Source: Dasypus novemcinctus (lineage: Eukaryota > Chordata > Mammalia > Cingulata > Dasypodidae). Taken from it: DNA of 64,000 bases. The notes under the pieces were generated by a model. The model was given only the letters and a program-made list of their open reading frames with translations. It was not told the origin of the DNA and searched no databases. Position numbers and translations under genes: made by a program. This document shows positions 44,414 to 56,894 of this stretch, piece after piece. Positions within the stretch are counted from its first letter, which is position 1, and the number at the start of each line of letters is the position of its first letter. Location of the stretch: NCBI RefSeq assembly GCF_030445035.2, contig NC_080698.1, positions 23,281,294 to 23,345,293 on the forward strand, read 5' to 3'.

Positions 44414-45830
44414 TAATAAAAACAGGAGCATAAATGAGTGAAATAGAGAAAAAAGCAATAGAAAAAAATCAATGAAACCAAAAGCTGATTCCTTGAACGA
44501 TCAATAAAATTTCAAAAACATATAGCAAGACTGACCAAATTTTAAAAAAGGGGTGACACAAATTACCAAAGTCAGGAATGTGAGATGGGACATCAGTTTC
44601 AGGTGACAGTTACTAAAATAACAAAGGAATATTACACACAACTTTATACCCAAATTCTGACAATTTAGATACACAAGGACAAATACATTTAAAGACACAA
44701 ACTACAAAAGTTCATGCAACAAGAAATACATAATATAAATATTCTTCTATTACCAAAGACAGTGAATTTTTGGTTAAAACTTCCCAACAAAGAAAAGAGC
44801 CAGTCCATCTGGCTTTACTGGGGAATTCTATCAGGGTTTTAAGGAAGAATTAGTACCAATTCAAAAAATGAAAGGGAACACATCCTGACTCATTTTATGA
44901 ATTTGCATTACTCAGATAACAAAACCAAACAGATTTCACAAGAAAACAGAAGAGCAATATTCTTCATGAGCAGAGGCAAAAAAGTTCTTGCCAAAATATT
45001 AGAAAAAGAAATATAGAAATAAGTAAAACAGATAACACATCTTGACTAAGTGGGATTTATACTGGAAATTCAGAGTCCAATATATGAAAATTAACCAAGA
45101 TAATTCACCATATCAACAGATTAAAAAAGAAAAAAAAAAAACATTTCAATAGATGTAAAAAAAAAATCCAACATCCGTTCATAATTAAACACTCAGCATA
45201 CTAAGAACAGAAGGGAACTTATTTTACTTGATAAAGAACATCTCAGGAAAAAACTAGAGCTAACATCACTTTGAATACTTATTGGTAAAAAGATTAAATG
45301 TTTACTCTCTAAGATTAGAAAAAAGGCAAGTATGTCCACTCTCACTACTCTTATTCAACATCAGGCTGGAGGCTCTAGTCAGTGCACCAAGGTAAAAAAA
45401 AATGAAATAAAAGGTATACAGATGGAAAAGGAAGAAATGAAACTATTTATGTAACATGATCGGCTATATTGAAATCCCAAGGGACCTACCAAAAAGCCCA
45501 TATAACTAAAAAGGGAATTTATCAAGATGCAGGATACAAGGTCAACATACATAAATCAATTTTACTCCTATATACTACCAATGAAAAATAGGAAACTGAA
45601 TTTTTTAAAAGCTCCATTTAAAATAGTACCACAAAACAAGAAATACATGGTATAAAGCTAACAACATAAGAGTAGGATTAATGTGCTGAAAACAATGTCA
45701 CTGATGAAAGAAATCAAAGAAGATATAAATAAGTGGAGATAGGTACCTTATTTGTGGATTAGAAGATTTAATGTTCTTACAGATGGTAATACCCCAGACT
45801 GATGTAATAGATTGAGTAGAATTCCAACAG
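44414..45830 (+). mobile_element. L1-D, ORF2 continuation
   Basis: Resumes right after the Tigger element with AACAGGAGCATAAATGAGTG, then ORF2 reverse transcriptase landmarks (GAGCCAGTCCATCTGGCTTT, ACTCTTATTCAACATCAGGC) to about 45825. There a different, younger L1 begins out of register. Heavily decayed. Confidence 0.7.
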
Positions 45831-48830
45831 CATATTAAAAGGATTATATACCATGACCAAGTGGGATTTGTCTCAGGAAAGTAAGTGTGTTTCAACATAA
45901 GAAAATCAATCAATGCAATAAACCACATTTATAGCAGTAAAACAAACAAACACATGCTCTTCTCAATTGGTACAGAAAATCATTTAACAAAACTCAGCAC
46001 ACTTTCCTGGTAAAAATATTCAGAGAACTAGAAATAGAAGAGAACTTCCTCAACAAGTAAAACAACATGTATGAAAAACCACCACTGACATCATATTCAA
46101 TGGTGAAAGACAGAAAGCTTTCTCCCTAAGAACATGAACAAGACCAGGACGACCACTTTCACCTCTACTATTCAACACTGCTTTGGAAGTGCTAGCCAGA
46201 GCAATTGGGCAAGGAAAAGATATAAAAACCCTCCAAATTGTAAAGGAAGAAGTAAAATTATCCCTATTTTCAGACATGATCCTATATATAGAAAATCCCA
46301 AAGATTCTACAAGAAAGCTACAAGAGGTAATAAATGAATTCAGCAAAGAGGCAGGGTACAAGATCAACATACAAAAATCAGTAGTATTTCTACATAGCAG
46401 GAACGACAAATCTGAAAAGAAATGCAAGAAAACAATTCCATTTATAGTAGCAATTGTGATTATTTGAATTTTGTGAATCCTAGAAAATATTATTGAACTA
46501 ATCCATTCTTGAGGGTGTGGTTCCTTTTGATTGTATTAGATTCAATTAAGGGACACTTCGATTAGCTCACTTTCAATTAAATCACTTTAGGATTTTTTAA
46601 TTGGACTACATGAAGTGTGACCCAGGTTGGGTCTCTGCCCTTTTGCTTGGTCTTTTATAAACTAGAACACAAACAGAGAGAAAAAGAGAGAGAAAAGGAG
46701 CTCTGCCATTTTGACCCTGCCATGTTTGAGAGAGGATTCCAGGTTTGCCTATAGCTGTAGAATGAGAGACGCCCAAGAGGCTCAAGGAGAAGAGGCCCAG
46801 TGGAAGATGCCTGATCACACACAGGTGAAATCAAGGAGAAAGTATAGAGAGACTTGCAGACCCACCATCTTGCCTCACCACATGGCAGGACTCCAGGATC
46901 TGCTGACAGCTAACCTTTGGTGAGAAAGCATCTCAAATGATGCCTTGATTTGGACAACTTCACAGCCTGGGAACTATAAGCTTTTTCCCCATTATAAAAG
47001 TCAACCCATTTCTGGCATCTTTGTATCAGTAGCTTAGCAAACTAAGACAGCAACTAAAAGAATAAAATAGCAAGTAATACATTTAACCAAAAATGTAAAG
47101 AACTTAGAATTACAAAATCATTGCTGAAAGAAATTAAAGACCTAAATAAATGGAAAGCTATTCCATGTTCATGAGCTGAAGAGAAGAAGTAAACAATACT
47201 CAAAGTGATTTACACACACAACACAATTCCAATCACTATTTCAACAGCCTTTTTTGCAAAAATAGAAAAGCTAGCCATAAAATTCACATAGAAGGGCAAG
47301 GGGCATGAACAGACAGAACCATCTTGAAAAAGAAGAACAAAATTGGAGGACTCACATACCCTAATTTCAAAACTTACTACAAAGCTACAGGAATCAAAAC
47401 AATGTGGTATGGCACAAGGACAGATATATAAACCAATGGAATAGAACTGAGAGTTCAGAAATAAACCCACTCATCTGTGATCAATTAATTTTGACAATGG
47501 TGTCAAATCTACTCAATGGGGAAATAACAGTATCTTCAACAAATAGTGATGGGTAACCTGGATATACACATGCAAAAGAATGAAAGAGGACCCGTCCCTC
47601 ACACCATATGCAAAAATTAACTCAAAATGGATCAACAACCTAAATATAAAAGCTAAAACTATAAAACCCTTGGAAGAAGATATAAGGAAATATCTTAAGG
47701 ACATTGTATTAGGCAATGGATTCTTAGACTTTACACCAAAAGCAGGTTTCAACAAAAGGAAAAAAATAAGATAAACTGGACTTCATCAAAATTAAAAACT
47801 TTTGTGTATCAAAGGATGCTATAAAGAAAGTGAAAGAAGAACCCTACAGAAAGGGAGAAAATAATTGCTATCCACACATCTTATAAGGGTTTAATATCCA
47901 GAATATACAAAAAAAAAATCCTACAACTCAAAAATAGATAAACAGCCTAATTTAAAAATGGACAAAGAACTTGAATAGACATTTCCAAAGAGAAGATATA
48001 TAAATGGACAACAAGCATAAGAAAAGATATTCAATATCACTAGTCATTAGGGAAATACAAATCAAAACCACAATGAAATACTACCTCACACCCACTAGAA
48101 TGGCAATTATCAAAACAAATGGAAAATAACAAGTGCTGGTGAGGATACAGAGAAATAGGAACCATAGTACTTTGTGGGTGGGAACGTAAAATTGTGCAGT
48201 TTCTGTAGAAAACAGTTTGGTAGTTCCTCAAAGTTTTAACATAGAATTAGCATATGAACCAGAAATCCAACTTCTATGTATATATTCAAAATAATTGAAA
48301 GAGGGACTCAGATGCTTGGACACCAATGTTCAAAGCAGTATTATACAAAATAGTCAAAAGATAGAAGTAACCTAAGTGTCCAACAGCAGATGAGTGGATA
48401 AATAAAATGTGTTATATACATACAATGAAATATTGCTTATCTGTAAAAAGAACGAAATTCTGATACATGATAGAAAATGGATGAATCTTAAAGACGTCAT
48501 GTTGAGTGAAATAAGTTAGACATAAAAGGACAGATATTGTATTATTCCACTTACATGAAATAATGAGAATATTCAAGTTCGCACAAAGAAGAATATAGGT
48601 TACTTGGGCCAGGACAAAGGAGAACGGGGAGTTAATGCGTAAGAGATGTAGGGTCCCTGATTGAGATGATGGAAAAGATTCTATAATGGTTGATGGTGAT
48701 GGTGACATAACATTATGAATGTGATTAAGGCCAATGAATTGTAGGCTTGGGAGTGGTGGAGATGGGAATTTTTATGTCTCATATGTAATCACAATTTTTA
48801 AAAGGAGAGAGAGAAACTAAGAGACAATGA
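45831..48830 (+). mobile_element. L1-E, 5'-truncated L1 inserted in L1-D
   Basis: At about 45831 the sequence jumps back to an earlier ORF2 position (CATATTAAAAGGATTATATA, CATGACCAAGTGGGATTTG), showing a second element. It runs through the reverse transcriptase, the ORF2 C terminus (CATATGAACCAGAAATCC at about 48250) and a 3' UTR ending near 48800. A solo LTR splits it at 46455-47049. Frames are broken but less decayed than L1-D. Confidence 0.75.
46455..47049 (+). mobile_element. Solo LTR (ERVL/MaLR-like)
   Basis: 595 bp, TGTGATTATTTG...CTAAGACA. Target repeats GCAAT (46450-46454) and GCAAC (47050-47054) are a 5-bp duplication with one mismatch. It has a TATAAA box at about 46654 and the 3' block GATGCCTTGATTTGGACAAC, ATTATAAAAGTCAACCC, CATTTCTGGCATC, shared with the MaLR LTRs at 59.4 and 61.3 kb. 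L1-E resumes directly on the right. Confidence 0.85.
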
Positions 48831-50140
48831 CTGCAAACTTTAATACACACTCCTGAACAGGAACATTACTGGGACAAATGAAAATGTGGAATATAAACTG
48901 TATATTTATATCTTAAATTTCTTTAAGATACAAACTGATAATTGTACTTAATGTAGTTACATAAGTAAATAACCTTGTTTGCAGGAAATGTACATGGAAG
49001 TATTAAATGGTAAAGGAGCATGATGATTGTTGCCTACTCTTAAATGTTTAGAAGATAGAGAAAATGAGGAAGAGAGACCAAGACTGACTGACAAATGTGA
49101 CAAAATGTTAAAAGTTGGAGCCAGACATCTTCACAGAGAGTCACCATGGTTTCCTGGTACAACACTGAATGGAACCTGGCACTCACCCCTCTTCAACTGA
49201 CTGCTTCGATCCAATTCTCTGGCACCTGCTCATAGCACCCTTGGATCACTCTGAGGACCTCACTGCTGCTGTCACTTCTTCCTCAGCTGCTCATCATAAT
49301 GAGATCATGTCCCTGATGCACATGTGCCAGAACTATGACCTGAGCTCAGAGGCAGCCATCAGTCATCATATCAACCTGGAGCTCTATGCTGCCTACATCG
49401 GACTGTCAATGTCTTACGACTTTGGCCATGCTGATGTGACTTTGAAGGACTCTGCCAAATATTTTCTTCAGCAATTTCATGAGGAGAGAGAATACGCTGA
49501 GAAACTTACAATGCTGCAAAAGCAATAAGGTGGCCAAATATTCAAGAGACTAGAATGCAACAAATGGGAGAAGAGGCCAAAAGCAATGTAATGTGCATTG
49601 CACTAGGGAAAAAAAGTGAGTCAGTCACTATTGGAAATTCACAAACTGGCCACTGACAAAAGGACCCCCACTTTGTGAATTCACTGAGACTTTTTACCTG
49701 AGCCCACAGGTAAAATCCACCTACATAACCAACTTGCATATGATAGGGGGCCCCCTGGAATCCGGCTTGGCAGGTATCTCTTTTACAAGTACACTCTGAG
49801 AAACAGTAATGACAAGAGCTAAGCCTTAAGCTGACTTCACCTTAACCATGGGGGTGACATCTGTGGTTACAACAGCAATGGATGCCTGTTGTGTTTAGTC
49901 ACCTTTACCTTTTCTATACATTGTATCATAACATTTACCAACTTCCATCACTTGTAACAATTCCTTCAAATAAAGTAATTTGGTATACCCCACCCCCCCC
50001 AAAAAAGTTACAAGTTGGTAAATCTGGATAACTGAGTAGGGGATATACTGGAGTTCTCTGTATTATTTTTGTATTATGTTTGCAGTTTGCTGTAAGTTTG
50101 AAATTATTTCCCAATTAAAAGTTTACAAAAAGTGATGCTC
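48831..50140 (+). mobile_element. L1-D 3' end, split by a pseudogene
   Basis: After L1-E ends, an older L1M-type 3' end continues (GACAAATGTGACAAAATGTT ... GTTGGTAAATCTGG, GAGTTCTCTGTATTATTTTT, CAGTTTGCTGTAAGTTTG, AAATTATTTCCCAATTAAAA). The ferritin pseudogene sits within it at 49119-50006. Confidence 0.65.
49119..50006 (+). pseudogene. Ferritin heavy chain (FTH1) processed pseudogene
   Basis: Retrocopy of the whole FTH1 mRNA: a 5' UTR match (GTTTCCTGGTACAACACTGA, TGGAACCTGGCACTCACCCC), the coding region, the 3' UTR (CCTTCAAATAAAGTAATTTGG, with AATAAA) and a short A tail. It is flanked by a 12-bp duplication with one mismatch, GTTAAAAGTTGG (49107-49118) and GTTACAAGTTGG (50007-50018). Intact FTH1 forms the ferroxidase subunit of the iron-storage cage. 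Here the frame from about 49307 reads [18 protein letters not shown] and [11 protein letters not shown], then a stop at 49526-49528 after roughly 74 codons, less than half the normal length. Later parts carry further indels and stops. The loop of the 5' iron-responsive element is changed (CAACACTGA where CAACAGTGC is expected). An upstream start at 49169 is incidental. Confidence 0.93.
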
Positions 50141-50543
50141 GGGAGGCGGACTTGGCCCAGTGGTTAGGGCGTCCGTCTACCACATGGGAGGTCTGTGGTT
50201 CAAACCCCCGGCCTCCTTGACCCGTGTGGAGCTGGCCCATGCGCAGTGCTGATGCGCGCAAGGAGTGCCCTGTCCCACAGGGGTGTCCCCCTCATAGGGG
50301 AGCCCCACGTGCAAGGAGTGCGCCCCGTAAGGAGAGCCGCCCAGCGCGGAGGAGAGTGCAGCCTGCCCAGAAATGGCACCACACACACAGAGAGTTGACA
50401 CGACAAGATGATGCAACAAAAAGAAACAGATTCCTGGTGCCTCTCATAAGGATAGAAGCGGTCACAGAAGAACACACAGTGAATGGACAGAGAGAGCAGA
50501 CAACTGGGGAGAGGTGCAAATAAATAAATCTTAAAAAAAAAAA
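50141..50543 (+). mobile_element. DAS-type SINE
   Basis: GGGAGGCGGACTTGGCCCAG head, GTGGTTCAAACCCCCGGCC B-box region, CCCACGTGCAAGGAGTGCGC block, tail AAATAAATAAATCTTAAAAA. It lies between the L1-D 3' end and L1-F. The target duplication is unclear. Confidence 0.93.
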
Positions 50544-50836
50544 ATGACAAGGAGGCTATTACAACTGCTCTGCAGAAATTAAAAGGATTCTAAGAGAATA
50601 CTATGAACAATTGTACACCAACAAATTAGATAATCTAGAGGAATTAGACAAGAAATTAGACACAAAATTTACCTAAACCAACTCAAGAAGAATATCTCAA
50701 TATACCTACAATAAGTAAAGGGATTGAATCAGCAATCAAAAATCTCCCAACAAAGACAAGTCCAGGACCAGAGAGCTTTACTGGTGAATTTTACCAAATA
50801 TCCTAAAGAAGAATTAAAAAAAAAAAACCTTTTCAA

Positions 50837-51203
50837 GGCAGTGGTCACCAGAGATTCTGAGGGGAAGGAGAGGAAAAAATATGTGTAACATGGGACATTT
50901 TTGGGACACTGGAATTGTTCTGAATGATATGCAATGAGGGATACAGGCCATTATATATTTTTTCATAACCTATAAAAATGTATGGTACAAAGCATAAACT
51001 ATAATGTAAACTATTGACCATGTTTAGTAGAAATGCTTCAATATATGTTCATCAATTGTAACAAATGTACCACACTAATGAAAGATGTTGTTAATGGGGA
51101 AAAGCATGGGAGGGGGTGGGATTGGGCATATAGGACTCCCACTGTATTTTCAATGTATCGTTTATGTAATCTAAATCTTCTTTAAAAATAAAAAAATAGA
51201 TTT
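50837..51203 (+). mobile_element. Family X short L1-derived element (type II), 5'-truncated
   Basis: Begins GGCAGTGGTCACCAGAGATT and ends AATCTTCTTTAAAAATAAAA. A perfect 15-bp target duplication AAAAAACCTTTTCAA (50822-50836, 51204-51218) proves insertion by an L1-type mechanism. About 367 bp. Confidence 0.93.
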
Positions 51204-51300
51204 AAAAAACCTTTTCAAACTCTTCCAAAACAAATTGAAAAGAGAAATTTCCTAACTTAGTCTATGAGGCCAGCATCACTCTAATATCAAGACAAATGAA

Positions 51301-51712
51301 GGAAAGTGGACTTGGCCCAATGGATAGGGCCTCCACCTACCACACGGGAGGTCTGCGGTTCAAACCCCGGGCCTCCTTGACCCATGTGGAGCTGGCCCAT
51401 GCGCAGTGCTGATGTACGCAAGGAGTGCCATGCCACACAGGGTTGTCGCCCACGTAGGGGAGCCCCATGTGCAAGGAGTGCGCCCCATAAGGAGAGCCGC
51501 CCAGCACAAAAGAAAGTGCAGCCTGCCCAAGAATGGTGCCACACACACAGAGAGCTGACACAACAAGATGACGCAACAAAAAGAAACACAGATTCCTGGT
51601 GCCGCTGATAAGGATAGAAACAGTCACAGAAGAACACACAGCGAATGGACACAGAGAGCAGACAACTGGGGGGAAAGGGGAAATAAATAAATAAATAAAT
51701 CCTTAAAAAAAA
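51301..51712 (+). mobile_element. DAS-type SINE
   Basis: GGAAAGTGGACTTGGCCCAA head, GGTTCAAACCCCGGGCC B-box region, tail (AAAT)n. Target duplication GACAAATGAA (51291-51300) and GGCAAATGAA (51713-51722). Confidence 0.95.
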
Positions 51713-51748
51713 GGCAAATGAAGATGACAGAAGAAATAAAAATTATAG

Positions 51749-51964
51749 GAGAGTAGATGCAGCTTAAGTGGTTGAGGGCCTGCTTCCCACATATGAGGTC
51801 CCAGGTTCAATCCCTGGTACCTCCTAAAAACAAACAAAGAAATGAAAAGAAAAAAAAAAAAAAACCAACCAACTTCCACTGGGGAGTAGATGTAGCTCAG
51901 TAGTATAGTTGAGTATCTGCTTCCCATGTACAAGATCCTGGGTTCAATTCCCATACTACCTTAA
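51749..51964 (+). mobile_element. Two tRNA-SINE monomers inserted as one unit
   Basis: First module 51749-51865 (GAGAGTAGATGCAGCTTAAG, B box AGGTTCAATCCC, then an A-rich linker). Second module 51880-51964 (GGGGAGTAGATGTAGCTCAG, B box GGGTTCAATTCCC, then AAAAAAA). One target duplication AAAAATTATAG (51738-51748, 51965-51975) encloses both, so they inserted together or one landed within the other's tail. Confidence 0.85.
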
Positions 51965-52304
51965 AAAAATTATAGACCAGTATCATTTATGACTATAGAT
52001 GCAAAAATCCTCAACAAAAAAATAGCAAATTGAATCCAAAGGAACACTGAAATGATCATACATCAATACATCATGACCAAGTGGGACTTATCTCAGGAAT
52101 GCAATGTGGCTTGACATAAGAAAATTAATCAATGTAATACACTACATTAACAGAATGAAGGGGGGGAAATTATATGACCATCTCAATTGATGCAGAAGGG
52201 CATTTGAAAAAATCCAACACCCTTTCATGATTACACACACACACACACAAAAAAAAAAAACCCAAAAAATTAGAAATAGAAGTGAAATTCCTCAACATGA
52301 TAAA

Positions 52305-52755
52305 TGACTTGAGAGGATTGATTTCACGTGTCAGGTTGGCTAGGTTACAGTGTCCAATTGTGCGGTCAAGCAAGCACTGAACTGATTGTTACTTAAGGGT
52401 AGTGCATAGATAGATTTCAATCATTAGCCCATTGATTGCATCTCTGGATGATTACATCTACAATGAACAAAGGAGATTGCCTTCGTAAAGAGAAGTATCC
52501 TCATATAGCTCCACTTTACCTAGCCAGATTCTCTGGGGTAATTCAACATTACTTTCATGTGATTTCTCCTGGGGACTTCAACTTGACTTGTATCAAGTTT
52601 CCAACTTGCAGCCTGCCCTATGGAAATCAAACTTTCCAATCCTCACAGTCATGTAAGCCAATTCCTATAATAAATGTGTGTGTCAGTGTGTATATAAACA
52701 CAAACAGATATGACTTCTGTTGGTTCTGTTTCTCTGGAGAACCCTGACTAATACA
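52305..52755 (+). mobile_element. Solo LTR of unassigned ERV family
   Basis: TGACTTGAGAGG...CTAATACA, about 450 bp, between the L1-F segments CCTCAACATGATAAA and GGGCATACATGAAAAACCC, which are contiguous in intact L1. AATAAA near 52670 is the putative poly(A) signal. The 3' end GGTTCTGTTTCTCTGGAGAA, CCCTGACTAATACA is a familiar mammalian LTR end. No clear target duplication. Confidence 0.7.
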
Positions 52756-53364
52756 GGGCATACATGAAAAACCCAGAGCTAACTTTATACTCATTGGTGA
52801 AAGACTGAAAGCCTTTGCCCTGAGATCATGAACAAGATAAGAATACCTGCTTTCACTATTGCCATTAAACATTGTGCTGGGTGGCCTTGCCAGGGCAATC
52901 AAGCAAGAAAATTAGGTATAAGTTTGAAAGGAAGAAATAAAACTATCTCTATTCGAAGATAACATGATACTGTATATAGAATAAGTCCCAAAGAATCCAC
53001 AAGAAAACTGCTAAAACTAATCAATTCAGCAAAATTGTAGTCTACAACATTAACAATCAAAATCAGTTGTGCTTCTACTCAAAATCAGTTGTGCTTCCAC
53101 ACCCCAGCAAAGAATATTCTGAAATGGAAATTTCTAAAGATAATTCCATTTACAATAGTTCCTAAAAGAATAAAATTCTCAGAAATAAATTTAACCAAGG
53201 AGGTAGGGAACTTATAACAAATTTATAAAACATTGCTGAAGAAATAAGACAAAGAAATGGAAGGACATCCTGTGGTCATGGATAGGAAGACTTAATATTA
53301 CTAAGTTGTCAGTATTACCCAAGTGATATACAGATTCAACATAATACCTATTAAAATCCCATCA

Positions 53365-53770
53365 GGCAAGCGGATGTGGCTCAAGTGATAGAGCTTCCGC
53401 TTACCACATGGGAGGACCCAGGTTTGATCCCTGGGGCCTCCTGGTGAAAAAGAAGAGAAAAGTGTGCCCGTGCAGTAAGCCAGTGCCTGCATGAGTGTCT
53501 GTGTTGTGAGCCACTGTCCACACAAGTGAGTCATGCAGCAAGATTTTGACACATCAAAAGAGAGACAAGGGGAGATTCAAGGTGAAGCACAGCAGAAACC
53601 AGGAACTGAGGTGGCACAATTGACAAGGAACCTCTCTCCACATCAGAGGTCTTCAGGATCGAATCCTGGTGAATCCTAGAGGAGAGAAACTGAAAAGGGA
53701 AGGCAACACAGACAGCAAAAACAGGAGGGTGGGAGAAGGGGAAGGGGGAAAAATAAAGTTAAAAAAAAGA
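53365..53770 (+). mobile_element. Dimeric tRNA-derived SINE
   Basis: First module GGCAAGCGGATGTGGCTCAA with B box AGGTTTGATCCC; second module AACTGAGGTGGCACAATTGA with B box GGATCGAATCC; linker and A-rich tail. Flanks AAAATCCCATCA (53353-53364) and AAAATATTATCA (53771-53782). Confidence 0.85.
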
Positions 53771-55313
53771 AAAATATTATCAGTCTTTTTTACAGAAATG
53801 GAAAAGTTGATCCTCAATTTTCAAATGGAATCTTAAGGGATCCTGAGTAGTCAAATCAATATTTCAAATGAAGAACAATGTTGGAGGCCTCACACTCTTA
53901 GATTTCAAATCTTATGACAAAGCTACAGAAATCAAAAGAGTATGGAACTGGCATAAAAATAGACATGTAGAATTGAGAGTTCAGAAATAAACTCATACAT
54001 ATACAGCCAATTGAATTTTGACAAGGGTGCCAAGTACATTAATGGGAAAGAATGGCCTCTTCAACAAATGGCCCTGGAAAAACAGGACATCCACTTGTAA
54101 AAGAATGAGGCTGGACCCTTATCTCATACCATGTATTAAAAAATAATTCAAAATCATCAAGGACCTAAATATAAACTAAAATCATCAAACTCTTAGAAGA
54201 AAACACATGGGCAAGCCTTCTTACTCTTGGATTTACTAGTGATTTCTTAGAGATGACACAAAAAGCACAAGTAGTAACAACAGAAATTGATTAAATGGAC
54301 TCATCAAAATTTAAAACTTCTGTACATCAAAGGACACTGTCAAGACAGTGAAAAGACAACCTATAGAAAGGGAAAAAATAATTGCTAACTATATATCTGA
54401 TATGGATTTAATATCCAAATATACAAAGAACTGCTATAACTGAACAACCAAAAGACAATCCAATTTTAAAAATCCAAAGAAGATATACAAATGGCCAATA
54501 GACACATGAAAAGATGCTCAACCTCATTGGCTATCAGGGAAATAGAAATCAAAACCACAATGAACAATCACTTCACACCCACTAGGATGGCTATTAAAAC
54601 AACACAAACAACAGAAAATAGCACATACTAGTGAGGATACAGAGAAACTGGACCCTGGATTCTTTATACATTGTTGGTGGCACTGTAGACGTGTGCAGTT
54701 ATTGTGAAATTAGTTTGGCAGTTCCTCAGAAAATTGAACATAGAATTGCCATATGACCCAGCAATCAATCCCACTTCTTGGTATATATTCCAAAGAATTG
54801 AAAGTAGGGACTCAAATAGAAATTTGCACACCAGTGTTTACAACAGCATTATTCACAATAGCCAAAAGATAGAGGCAACCCAAGTGTCCATCAACAGATG
54901 AATGGATAAACAAAATATGGTATATACACATAATGGATGATTCCATTGTAAAAAAGTAATGAAGTTCTGGTACCTGCTATAACATGCATGAACCATGAAG
55001 ACATCATGTTGAGTGAAATAAGACAAGCATGAAAGGACGAATATTGTATGATCTTACATACATGAAATACCTAGAATAAGCACATTTCATAGAGACAGAC
55101 AATAGATTACAAGTCAGAAGGGAAGGAGGGGAAATTACTACCTAATGGGTGCAGAGTTTTTCTTTGAATTGATCATAAAGTTAGAGTAAAGGAGGTTGTT
55201 GATGGCATCACGATATTGTAAACACAATTAATACCACTTAAAAATGGTTACAATGGGAAATTTTGAATTCTACAAATGGTGCTACTAAAAAGTTTTTTAA
55301 AAAGTGAAGGAGA

Positions 55314-55753
55314 GGGAAGCAGACTTGGCCCAGTGGATAGGGTGTCCGTCTACCACATGGGAGGTCCACGGTTCAAACCCCGGGCCTCCTTGATCCGTGT
55401 GGAGCTGGCCCATGCGCAGTGCTGATGCGCACAAGGAGTGCCATGCCACACAGGGGTGTCCCCCGTGTAGGGGAGCCCCATGCGCAAGGAGTGCACCCTG
55501 TAAGGAGAGCTGCCCAGTGTGAAAGAAAGTGCAACCTGCCCAGGAATGGCGCCGCACATACGGAGAGCTAACACAACAAGATGATGCAACAAAAAGAAAC
55601 ACAGATTCCTATGCCACTCACAACAACAGAAGTGAACAAAGAATACACAGCAAATGGACACAGAGAGCAGACAACAGGGGGTGGGGGTGGGGGTGGGGGG
55701 GAAGGGGAGAGAAATAAATAAAAAATAAATTTTTAATAAAATAAAATAAAAAT
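55314..55753 (+). mobile_element. DAS-type SINE
   Basis: GGGAAGCAGACTTGGCCCAG head, GGTTCAAACCCCGGGCC B-box region, an expanded GGGGGTGGGGGTGGGGGTGG stretch before the tail. Perfect 15-bp target duplication AAAAAGTGAAGGAGA at 55299-55313 and 55754-55768. Confidence 0.95.
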
Positions 55754-56004
55754 AAAAAGTGAAGGAGAAATGAAGACTCAGAAAACAAAAAAACTGATGC
55801 AATTTAGTATATGGTATGTTGGCTTTTCAAATCAATATGCATGCATGAAAAAAATTAAAAATTAAAAATTAAAAATATGCATACATGGATGTATATGAAA
55901 GGAAAAGGTCTAAAAAGATATTGTACATAATAATTATCTCTGAATAATCAAATGGGAAAGAGTAGAAATTTATTTCCGATGTACTTTGATATTGTTTGAA
56001 CTTT

Positions 56005-56413
56005 AAATTTTTTTAAATTTATTTTTTATTATTTCTCTTCCCTTCCCTGCCCTCCCCCCCCACCAGTTGTCTGCTCTCAGTGTCCATTTGCTGTGTGTTC
56101 TTCTGTGTCCCCTTATATTCTTGTCAGCAACACTCGGAATCTGTCTCACTTTGTTGCGCCATCTTGCTGCGTCACCTCTCTATGTGTGTGGCGCCACTCC
56201 TGGGCAGGCTGTGCTTTTTTCATGCTGGGCGGCTCTCCTTACGGGGCGCACTCCTTGCGCGTGGGGGTCCCCTACACGGGGGACACCCCTGCGTGACACG
56301 GCACTGCTTGCACACATCAGCATTGCGCGTGGGCCAGCTCCACACGGGTCAAGGAGGCCACGGGGTTTGTGGTAGGCAGAATGCTCTATCTGTTGGGCCA
56401 AATCCATTTCCCT
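56005..56413 (-). mobile_element. DAS-type SINE
   Basis: Reverse copy; head at the right (GGGCCAAATCCATTTCCC). Target duplication TTGTTTGAACTTT at 55992-56004 and 56414-56426. A short deletion removes part of the B-box region near 56366. Confidence 0.93.
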
Positions 56414-56426
56414 TGTTTGAACTTTT

Positions 56427-56884
56427 TACAAAAATACGTTACCTTGATAAAGTGTAAAAGATATTTTCCCTTCTAGAAAAATCATAAAACATTATCATTT
56501 CAATGTTAGAAGTATGGAATTATTTCTAAATAGAATATTGTTTCAGTTGATGAGTCAAGCCCACATTTGTAATACTGCTTTATGTTAAATTTGTTCTATA
56601 TTTTAATTTAAGACCTGATTTTTCAAAAATAATCAATGCTTCTACTGCCATAGTGTGTTATTTTTCCAAACTGAATTATGTAAAATGAGTAAAACATACT
56701 TTCTACTTAGTTATACTTTTACAGTTTACTTTTTATATTCCACATGAAAGTAAATATTTATTGTAGGTATATTTTCCTGGTTGTTTCACAGATATGATTT
56801 AATGAGAGCCTAATTAGGAGTCACTAATGTATTTTGTTTAGGGAAAAGTTTAGGCAGTTAGTACAATCCCTAAGTAAAATTAAT
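56427..56884. other. AT-rich intergenic, nothing recognised
   Basis: No gene, RNA or named repeat seen in this stretch. Confidence 0.4.
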
Positions 56885-56894
56885 CAAAAACTGA

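Larger units (their letters stand above)
50544..55303 (+). mobile_element. L1-F, 5'-truncated, with six insertions
   Basis: Begins just before the reverse transcriptase (GATTCTAAGAGAATACTATG), keeps the RT entry block (GTCCAGGACCAGAGAGCTTT), the ORF2 C-terminal landmarks (CATATGACCCAGCAATCAAT near 54752) and a 3' UTR ending about 55300 (AATACCACTTAAAAATGGTT). It is interrupted at 50837, 51301, 51749, 52305 and 53365, and a SINE abuts its end at 55314. Fully decayed frames. Confidence 0.8.

Noticed and set aside
49169-49528. A 119-codon ferritin-like open frame as a real ferritin gene
   Set aside because: It has no introns, retains a poly(A) end and target duplication, and stops before half of the ferritin fold. 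It is a processed pseudogene.
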